Shown here one piece after another: positions 55,415 to 64,000 of a stretch of 64,000 nucleotides of DNA (position 1 is its first letter; every line of letters starts with the position of its first letter). This DNA is from Globodera rostochiensis (taxonomy: Eukaryota; Nematoda; Chromadorea; Rhabditida; Heteroderidae): positions 1,917,799 through 1,981,798 of the forward strand of contig JAEVLN010000016.1 in assembly GCA_018350325.1 (NCBI GenBank). The letters are read 5' to 3'. Under the pieces are notes generated by a model, which had not been told where the DNA came from, made no database searches, and saw nothing but the letters and a program-made list of their open reading frames with translations. The position numbers and the translations under genes were made by a program.

Positions 55415-57610
55415 CACGTGTTTATTAACAAAACTTTTATTAAAGTTAATATTTTAGTGTAATTAAAATATAAAAAATTAATTTGCTTACTGAATCTAGT
55501 CTATTATTACCATTATCATTATCAAACCGGATGAAATGATAAAAAAAGCTATGTCAAAAATATTAAAAACAGTTATTTTTTATAAGTAAAATAAATTCCA
55601 ATCAATGAGTTTATGGAGAAAAAAATAAATTAAACAAAAAAAAAATATTGATTAATTATTATTATTAATTACGTGGAGAAGGCGCAGTGTTATATAATAT
55701 AGATTTGAATTTGAATAAAATATTATAAATATACAATATTGAAAACAACCCTCTAATTGTATACTCTAATGATATCTCTATTACACAAAATTACAAAAAC
55801 CGAAAATGAACAATAAAATGCTAGCTAAAAGCCACCAATATTGCGTTTGAAACGTTCATATATTAAGTAAATGAAATTCGGTTCAAAATTCATCTTTGCA
55901 ATACTAATAACACAACATTTTAAAGGGCAATAATCTTTAGTCTTTATTTCACTTCTTTCCTTCATAATAATTGGTATGGTAAAAAGGGTTAAAAATTTTA
56001 CTTAAATAAAACTAAAGCTAATATCACCAAAAAAAGGACGTCAAAGTTCATAGTGCATTAACATTTCAGTTAAACGAATTTAAAAAAAGAGTTAAATTTC
56101 ATTTTTCTTATGATAGCTGAAGTATTTTTTTTTTGTTATCTGTATAATTTATTTCCATTTTTTATGATATATTTATTGCCATTTCTTATATTGCGCTAAT
56201 TAATTCACAAACTGCATTGGAAATTAAACCCGGTCATTGCGACTAGCGATATGCTTGTCCCGTGAACTCAACGATTACTGTTCACTTAAACAAATTTCGT
56301 GAACACAAAAAATTATGGAAAACAACAAAAATCACATCGAAATCTCATTACAACACAACATTTTAAATTACAACGTACTGTTAATTTTTGCCTTGATTAC
56401 TCGTTCAACAGGACGCAGAACAACGACATTCTGACTTTACTGTCATGACAATAAAGAAAAATGTTATAAAACAAATTATGCAACTGCTCTTCTTTTTTTT
56501 CAAATGTAAACAAAAAGTATTTTTAAAAAAAAAAAAATTTAGAAAAAAAAAATATGCATAAATTTGTCAAGCCAATAATAAATGCTAAGAAATATTATGC
56601 TTAAGTTTTAATAAAACCAAAATAAACTTGTACATTTAAATAAAAAATGCTCAATTCTTTTATGCCATAAAAATAATAATGCTGTTTGATCCATATTTAA
56701 CCTATGATTTGCAAATATATAAACAGCCAAGGCACCTGGGCATTCTTCATGTGCGTATCGATGTATTAAGTAAGATATATGTTAATCCGTTACATTTTAT
56801 TTTAATTGGTAATTTAAATGTTCGAATGGGTAAAATTTAATTTTATCATCGGTACATTCGTTAGACAAAAAAATGGGTAAAACACGTTAATGGCAATGCA
56901 AATATATTTTAATTGACTGTATTTTTATGAATTTGCATATTATTCTTTTGGGTTCACAGCTAAATTACGGGGAAAAATTTTAACCGGATTTCTTCTCAGC
57001 TTTCATTTAATTTTTTTGTTTAATGGCTGTGTGTGCGCTTCTGATTTAATTTTTATTTACTATCAATAATTTGAGATAAATTTGTATGATTATAAGCATT
57101 TTTTTCTTTGCCCTTCCACTCGAGGGATGTTGCAGGCGCTAAATCTTTCTTAGGTTATTTATTCTATTTTTCTTTTACTTTTGAGATTAATTAACTTTTT
57201 TTAAATTATTACATATTCTTGGAGTTGGCAATTTTTATCGTTTTAAGTAATATGCCATTTGTCAGTTATTATAATGACAGAAATTTATTATTTTTAATTG
57301 AAAGGAAGAATTTAATTTATAAATATTTTTACATTTTGAAGTACCGGGCTTATTCAAAAAGTTAATTTTTATTTATTTTATAATTGTAAGCTTCATTATC
57401 AAAAACCTTTAGTATAGAAATTAATAAAACGCGCCAAACATTTAAAAATTAAATATTTAGCTAATTTAAAATGATACTAAATTTGCCAATAATATTTTTT
57501 TTAAATGGGAATGCTCACCATCCTTTCAAAGAAATGTACTCTAAACGATTAAATTTAAATTTATTATTCAAATTAAGCGTATACCATCCATTTAAAAACA
57601 TTTTGTTTAA
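55415..57610. other. A-rich then T-rich (from about 56800)
   Basis: Patches at about 56240-56280 and 56405-56450 have no convincing frame. No gene seen. Confidence 0.3.
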
Positions 57611-57852
57611 ATGCTTACTTTAAAAAAAAATCAAAAACAACCAGATATACATTTTGTAACAAAAAAATGGTCAACCAAATCTCCAACAACATGCAAGCTA
57701 CAATGCAGCGAATCAGCTAGTCGCAGGCTCGCATTCCTACCCAAATTCATCGGATGTCTAAAAGCTAAGAAGATATGTAAAGACCAAAAATCTAAACCTT
57801 TGTTCATAAAAAGTATATTAATTATTTTGTCAATATATTGACTCCAAATCAA
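57611..57852. CDS. Coding-like ORF pair, strand ambiguous
   Basis: + : ATG at 57611 opens MLTLKKNQKQPDIHFVTKKW then STKSPTTCKLQCSESASRRL..., 76 residues. Minus: 73 residues including FRHPMNLGRNASLRLADSLH. The core 57680-57800 is GC-richer. The + reading is basic and S/T/K-rich. Expected chance ORFs of this length exist in such DNA, so confidence is moderate at best. Confidence 0.3.
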
Positions 57853-60182
57853 TTAATTATAAATATTTTATGAGAAAAAAAGTATATTTTTGATTTATTA
57901 TAGATTTTGTATTAACATTTCAAAAGACGTGGTCACGATGATTATTTTGGTCTCTGCAGAGAAGATTTTTATCGAAATAATTTTAATTTTATTTGTTTGT
58001 TTAATTGAGATCGTTACACTTTGTAAGCCGAAGAGACTCTTATTTTTTTAAATATATGGGGCAAATTTTTTATGTACTTAGTTTAATTGGGTTGCTCTCG
58101 ACATATTATTATATAAAAAAATAATATTAGGTGTAATAATTTTATTAAAAGTCTGCGATTTTTTTTCTCTTTAAATGACATGAAATTTTCTTAGAGACAT
58201 TTTATATTTTAAAATAAACTTTAATTTATTTTTAATAATGATAATACAAACTTTATAAACTAAAGGAATTCGACTGTCGTATTCACAATCGATAAATAAA
58301 TTTTTACACCCGCTTTTAATCATTTTGTTAACTTCTTTCTAATTTCTCCGCTAATGTTATTTAGTAAGTGTAAAATTCTTGTAATATTAGGATCTTTTTT
58401 ATGGCGTACAGCGCCGTTGATCTTTCGCAAATTATGACGATTCTTAGTTAGGAAGTGTATGAAATGAATTTTTTTAAATATTACTATTAACTATTTATTC
58501 TTAGCGTTAAAAATAGATAAAGTCTAAATAATTCTTTAAAAATTAAATCAATTTAGAAATATCATTGAACTTTAAATTTCCTAGTTAAAACGGTAGTCGC
58601 CTAAAAGATGTGTGTAATAATCGATGCTTTTTACAGTGCGGTCAAATAATTAAAATGTCTACGCTATAAGTTCATTTATATCATCCTAAATTAAATAAAA
58701 ACAATGAATGCAATGATTTTTAAATATTTTTTTGAGATATTTATTGAATAATTAGTACCTTTATATTTAACACATTTTTATTTATAAGTATGCTGTTTTA
58801 TGCAACATTCTTATTGAGTTAAAAGCTATAAACTTTAATATTTATTTGTTTTCTTTTCATTTTTATAACCAATAGATTTTTAATATTAGTATATTTAGTG
58901 AACAGATGTTATTTTGCACACTCTCAAATTAAGCTAACCAGCCGCAGCTTCTTTTCATTGCCCATTAGAAGGCGCCATGCGCGGTCATGTGCCTGCGATT
59001 CTATTTTAATTATTTTATTTTGCACTCCTTAAATTTAAGACTACTTAAATTTTGCAATTAATTGTTTAGGGCCATGAATACTGTATTTGCATTTCATATT
59101 GATCAACTTATGCTTATAAACTTTATGCAAGATGATTATTTAAGGCTTTAGTGATTTTTATTTTAATTTAAATTATTTCTTAATAATATTGTAGATATTT
59201 CCATTCAGAACACAAAACGAACCTAAAATTTTAAAATACTGTCACTAAAACAAAGTTGCATAATATATTTATTTTTAATATATTTCAGAACATTATTTTT
59301 AAACAGGGCAAATGAAACAATTCTGCCAGTCTCTTTAACATGTCCGCGACAAAGGACATTGTACAGCATGCCTTTCATGAATTGTTCACCTTTTAATAAA
59401 TATTTCAATTTTTTTAAATTAACATTAATTTCAGCATTATCTAAATTAAATCATTGTCGTGACATTAAGCCGGTTATTATTTTATTCGCCGTATTTAAAT
59501 TTTAATTATTATATTGTTTTTTGATTTTGGGTTTAGCGTCGTCGACGGTTAGGTATGTCTTTTAACCCAGTAACTATTATTTTCTGATGTTTTTGTTACA
59601 TTTAAAATGTAAATAATAGTTTTTTTCAACATTTTAATGTTTAATGGTTTTCATGTTGTTTAAATACAATAAATTTGAATATTTTTAAGCCTTTAAACTC
59701 TTTATAAGTTGAATAATTAACCAGCTCGCTTTAATTCTTTTTATTTTTTACGTGTTTGTTATTTTAGCTTTTTGTTAACCTGTATTAACAGTGTTCTTTT
59801 TACAAAATCAATTTTGCTTTTGTACCAAAAACTGTTCTCGAAAGCCAATTTAAATCATCAGTTTGTACGGCATTTTGTTTTATCTTTAAGCTTTTTTACT
59901 AAGCAAAGAGAATTGAAACAAAGTTTAAATTAAACTCTTGGAGCAAGGTTAATTTACTTTACTTAATAAAATATTTTTAAATGATAACATTATATTATGT
60001 TTTTTGCGAGACTTGGTCCAGGTTTGCTTTGGAAGTCAAATTAAGTTTATTTAAAACTTTTTTTTGAAATTTTTGATTGCTTTTATTGCGTTGTCATAGT
60101 CATATTATTGTTTATACCATTACATTGTTAATAATATGTGCATTTAAAAATGCAATTAATTTTTATTTTATTTGATGATAAG
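57853..60182. other. T-rich block with small islands
   Basis: 58401-58451: ATG after TAATATTAG opens MAYSAVDLSQIMTILS then TAG. 58931-59005: after AACCAG reads RSFFSLPIRRRHARSCACDS. 59223-59408 minus frame has a GC patch reading KGEQFMKGMLYNVLCRGHVK. All short and unassigned. Confidence 0.25.
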
Positions 60183-60276
60183 ATGCATATTTTCCACAGC
60201 GATCATTATGCTTTTCCCCATTGCAACATATGTCAAGACGATGAAGGCCAGTCGCTTGTCGATAAACTTCAAATTG
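60183..60276 (+). CDS. Candidate exon 1 of a small two-exon gene
   Basis: After GATGATAAG the frame starts at ATG: MHIFHSDHYAFPHCNICQDD then EGQSLVDKLQI, with one base left before a donor TTG|GTTAAA. Histidine and cysteine-containing, protein-like and GC-richer than flanks. It is compatible in phase with 60723-60796. Overlaps a different, less convincing 63-residue frame (60172-60363). Confidence 0.37.
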
Positions 60277-60722
60277 GTTAAAATGTTCTTGGATTATAGG
60301 ATTTATTTATATTATCATAATTTCTATATCAAACAATTGCACATATATATTTTAAATTATTGAATTAAAATGAACTTAAGTCCAATAATTAGCACACTAC
60401 ATATTGTTTATTTATTTTAATATAAAGAATATTGTTCTAATAATTGTTTTAATCATTTGCCGCTGCAGTTTTAAGTCGTTTTTTATTTCCATGTTTCCCT
60501 CTTTCTTCAGCTTTTTTAACGGCTTATAATCTCCTGTGGATTTTTTAGTTGTTAATGCATTTAATATTTAAATTTCGAGGAATTTCAGATTATTATATTT
60601 CCTATTATAAAAAATGTCAACGCATTTTTGTTTCAAGTCCTCAATAAATTTAAATTAATAATACATAAAACATTTATTGCTGTTTTGACTTTTTGAACTT
60701 TATTTCACAGTTACATTTTCAG
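60277..60722 (+). other. Presumed 446-base intron
   Basis: T-rich, beginning GTTAAAATG and ending CACAGTTACATTTTCAG. If real it joins 60183-60276 to 60723-60796 in phase (G|AA gives Glu). Confidence 0.3.
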
Positions 60723-60796
60723 AAAGGACTTTTTTTGCGGAAGGACCAAAAGGAATGAAGACGAAGAAGGAGCAAAGTTGCACTATTTATAGATAG
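60723..60796 (+). CDS. Candidate terminal exon of the same gene
   Basis: A good acceptor CAGTTACATTTTCAG precedes. After two bases the frame reads RTFFAEGPKGMKTKKEQSCT then IYR and TAG. Lysine-rich. Phase fits the end of 60183-60276. Confidence 0.37.
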
Positions 60797-60877
60797 GATT
60801 TTTTCTTTTGAAGAATATGCGAACTTAATAGTACTTATATCTTTGAGTTTAATTATTAAGCTTAATTAATTGGTTAC
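60797..60877. other. Short AT-rich spacer
   Basis: No feature recognised before the 8-bp duplication at 60878. Confidence 0.3.
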
Positions 60878-60885
60878 ACTGTAGT

Positions 60886-61317
60886 CAGGGAGACCAAATT
60901 GCCTTATTTTTAAGGCAAATGCCATAATTTTGGGAATTTGCCTTATTGTTTGCCATATTTTCACACTTGCCATAATTTTGCCATATTTTTGACTTTGGTA
61001 AAAATTCTCATTTTTTACGGGAAAAATGAGAATTCCCGAAAAAGTGCTCTTTGATTCTTACAATTTGAAGTTTTTGGTTGAAAATCTGTTAACAAATTGA
61101 GTAAAAAATTCAAATTTTTCTCGGCGGCGCCTATCGGCACCGCCGAACCCTTCCCCCCAGAACTGAAGCAAAATTCTCAAAAAAACAAATGCTTTTTTGA
61201 AAATTCCTTAAGAAAACTGCCATAAAAATGCCATATTTTTGACCCCTCGATGCCATAAAAATGCCATATTTTTGGAGCCGGTTGCCATATTTTACCGCAG
61301 TTGAGTTGGCCTCCCTG
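60886..61317 (+). mobile_element. Complete hAT-type MITE, 432 bp, GCCATATTTTTG subterminal repeats
   Basis: Left end CAGGGAGACCAAATTGCC and inverted right end CAGGGAGGCCAACTC. Exact 8-bp duplication ACTGTAGT at 60878-60885 and 61318-61325. TTGCCATAATTTTG and ATGCCATATTTTTG words repeat at both sides. The interior has the shared AT core and hairpin (61085-61146) followed by a C-rich run. The minus 79-residue frame at 61131-61370 crosses its right end and is a shadow. Confidence 0.93.
61085..61146 (+). repeat. Shared AT core plus GC hairpin (copy in MITE at 60886)
   Basis: CTGTTAACAAATTGAGTAAA, AAATTCAAATTTTTC, then TCGGCGGCGCC-TATC-GGCACCGCCGA at 61121-61146, then a run rich in C. Nearly the same order and sequence as at 2033-2100. 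Confidence 0.85.
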
Positions 61318-61325
61318 ACTGTAGT

Positions 61326-62956
61326 TGGTAAGTTGCCACGCACGAAAAAAATAACTGGATTTATGCCCAAGCCACCTTATTTCTGTAGACAGAAATTGTA
61401 AATTTTTTGTATTATTGATATTAATTAAGTAAGTTACGAAAATAAAAAAAAATATACTAGCGGACCGAAGAAATTAAAAATTGAACAGGGCAAAAATTCG
61501 TCTTTTCATTTGAATTAGGAAAATTGATGCCGATTTAGTACCTTTTAATAAAATATATTTGGTGTTGCGTTATTTTCATTTTTTAGGTTAAAATTTTTGT
61601 TACACATTATTTTATTTATGATTTTTTATTTTACTTCTAACATTGCAATTATTTTATTTCCAATAACATTCAATGATTTTGCAAATTTTGTATAAATACC
61701 AGAATTTAAGATTATAAAGGATTAATTAAAAAAGTTTTTAAGTTCTTTAACAAATAAAATTTTCTCTTTGTTTCGATGGCAACAAAAATTTTAAAAAGGT
61801 GAATCTTTTGTTGGTTTATTTCGGGCGTTCTTACCCTGTTGGTTGCCCGAACACTTATGTGCAGTTTTTCAATAAGGCTACATGATTATTTTATTTTACT
61901 TATGGTTTTTTTATTTAAATTTATAAACTTCATATTTATAATTTAGAAAAAGACTTGAAGGATAAAAAATAATTTTATTTTGTTAAATTTTTTGTAAATA
62001 TGAATTTTCTGACCTTTTATTTTGAAATCAAAATTTTTTTTTAGTAGTTATTTAGTTAGAAAATTTAAATAAATTTAGTTCAATGCTGCCTGATCAGCAA
62101 GACTTCCTAGGAATTTTTTAAAGTAAAATTTCTAGCATCAATTAAGAAAATTTTTATCTAAAATCTGGCAACATTTTATTTAATATAACCGATAACGTTC
62201 GGTCGGTTCTGTTTTGTTTTTCCAGTAAGGAACATTTATCATTTTTTAGAACCTTTAAATTAAATTGTTTTGTTGTCTATTTGTTTAATTCTGCATTTTT
62301 TTATAAATGTTTTGAATCAGTCATCTAAATTTACTATTTTAATTCAGTTAGACTTTTCTATTTTTATCTAGTAGAATTGGGAGAAATTAAATTTTTGTTT
62401 AAAATAATATTTATAAATTGATTTTATTAATGTAAGCGTTATGAATTATTTTCATCATGTTTTATTTATTAAAAATTCATAAGCACTTATTTAAACTGTA
62501 AACCAACTTTTTTAAATTTGCTAGTTTTACTTCGTTTTTTAATTAATATTAATCGTTTTCAGCTTCAGCTTACGTTTAGTCATTTTTAGATATAGGCTTA
62601 TATTATAAAATATTTTTAAAGTTTATAGCAATATTATTTATCAATTGTTTAATAATATTAATAACTTTTCCAACTTCGTTTTTATTTTATTTTGGCATGT
62701 TTACTAGCCTTTAACTATTAACCTTGATTTTGCAATGTTTTATAATTAAAGTTTTGTCTTTATATGGACGCTGCAATTATTTTTTAAATTTGAAATTTAA
62801 TTATTTTTTATTTGCTTACAAAAAATGTTTCATGAGCGTATATCACTAATCGTAGTTTATCTTTTTTATGTGAAAATTTATAAATCCTTCATAGAGCTTT
62901 TATTTAAAATGTCAAAATCAAACATTAAATAAATTCAATAACGATTAAATTTCGAT
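61326..62956. other. T-rich block
   Basis: A patch at about 61810-61865 has no convincing frame. Nothing else recognised. Confidence 0.3.
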
Positions 62957-63328
62957 TGATGTGCATGAATATATTATATAACAATTATAATAAAATAACT
63001 ACATAAATGCTAGATGTAGAACAAAATAACAATATTTAATAATAATTACCGCCATAAATAACTCCATTCATCAAAATGCTACAATTTATTAAAGAAAAAT
63101 AATTTATTTAATCTAAATAAATTTAAAATTTACAATTATAAAGATTTTACCTAAATTAAAATGTTAATAAAATAATACGACAGAATTTTAATTGAGTATT
63201 ATGTTAATTAATTGCAAAACACTCATATATCAAAAGGCGACAAAAAGTACTTTATTTCAGAAAAAATTAAAATAATGCCTTAAAAATCAATCTTAAATAA
63301 AAATAAATATTGATTATCGCCATAGCAA
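62957..63328 (+). repeat. Dispersed repeat about 370 bp, copy 2
   Basis: Aligns with 44623-45094 in the same orientation, with several indels and substitutions; see that entry for the shared words. Confidence 0.85.
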
Positions 63329-63547
63329 TCTCACTGTGGGTTCTAAGGAAAATGTGTAAAAAACAAATTACAGTAATGTGTTATTAAAAATTTGATATAA
63401 AGTTATCTCGCAATAGTTTTAAAAATCTGGACATTGGCGTAAAGAAGAACAAGTGAATAACATGGGGGGAAAGCTCTCATCATATCAAATAAAAATTATA
63501 ATTTAAGATCAAATAGAAAACGAAGAATGTACATAAAAAAGAATTAA
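63329..63547. other. A-rich spacer
   Basis: No feature recognised. Confidence 0.3.
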
Positions 63548-63814
63548 ATGACAAGTCTTTGCAAACCCAATGTTCTGTTAAGATTCTCAGCACGGCGACA
63601 AGTTAAAGAACCACCCCAAGATTCAAAAAAGACCTTCGGGTTTCATAAACAAAATTTGGATTTAAAAATAAAAATATTAAAAAACCTTGGCCGTATAAAA
63701 ATAAAACAAAGGCCCAAATTTGTAAGTAAATTACAAAAAAACAAGCTCATTTCCTTCAAACTGATTATTAGAAATCAGCTGCATTTTGAGTTTAGTAAAA
63801 TAATAAATAAATAA
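63548..63814 (+). CDS. Hypothetical ORF, 88 residues
   Basis: Opens MTSLCKPNVLLRFSARRQVK then EPPQDSKKTFGFHKQNLDLK..., very basic, ending KIINK and TAA. The first third lies in a GC island and is protein-like; the rest is lysine/isoleucine-rich and may be chance extension. A nucleic-acid-binding peptide is conceivable, but nothing identifies it. Confidence 0.33.
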   Translation: MTSLCKPNVLLRFSARRQVKEPPQDSKKTFGFHKQNLDLKIKILKNLGRIKIKQRPKFVSKLQKNKLISFKLIIRNQLHFEFSKIINK

Positions 63815-64000
63815 AAATAATCAACAGCTTAAAGAAATCCATTTCACTATAACATAAAAACCCCGCTGAATATTTTAATAAAACTAATATACCCTTATCG
63901 AAAATTATGTAACATTATCTACTTTTAACGAAGAAGGCGGAACAAAAAAAATATAACATAAATTTATGTTAATAAACTAAACATAGTATGTTAAGAATAA
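63815..64000. other. A-rich end of window
   Basis: No feature recognised. Confidence 0.3.

Noticed and set aside
61131..61370. 79-residue minus frame with repeated QKYGIFMA
   Set aside because: Translation of the GCCATATTTTTG repeats at the right end of the MITE at 60886 and its flank.

Overview
The window is extremely AT-rich eukaryotic nuclear DNA (by eye a fifth to a quarter G+C). It holds no intact conserved gene that I can recognise, no rRNA, no canonical tRNA and no sign of prokaryotic organisation. A BED-finger hAT transposase relic with a short GT-AG-like intron, several hAT-type MITEs with exact 8-bp target duplications, and tRNA-derived (SINE-like) Pol III heads point to an intron-rich animal. 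I cannot place it more precisely.

The clearest features are five complete non-autonomous hAT-type elements with matching inverted ends and exact 8-bp duplications: 1660-2528, 18761-19269, 20703-21388, 54417-55406 and 60886-61317. There is also a one-ended copy at 583-about 1190 and several orphan ends (27670-27745, 32115-32165, 32819-32922, 45104-45170). Four of the five complete elements and the one-ended copy carry the same GC-rich hairpin, and three share about 65 bp of flanking core, although their ends differ completely. Three carry tRNA-like A/B boxes upstream of the hairpin. Each family has its own short subterminal motif repeated towards both ends.

The only protein-family assignment I am sure of is the hAT relic at about 30942-31695. 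It has a BED zinc finger and a C-terminal dimerisation domain spread over shifted frames, and no catalytic core.

Other repeats are a roughly 108-bp tandem array (9131-9590), a perfect 132-bp direct duplication (17593 and 19432), a diverged 425-430 bp pair (38518 and 42099), a 370-470 bp pair (44623 and 62957), and a 76-bp pair (5031 and 22060).

Between these lies a sea of A+T that switches between A-rich and T-rich on the + strand in blocks of about 0.5-8 kb. It is dotted with GC-richer islands of 50-200 bp. Many islands have protein-like open frames, often flanked by AG and GT signals, and may be small exons of long-intron genes. Most are open on both strands, so their strand and reality are uncertain. 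I list the best with low confidence and assign no function beyond one weak F-box-like segment.
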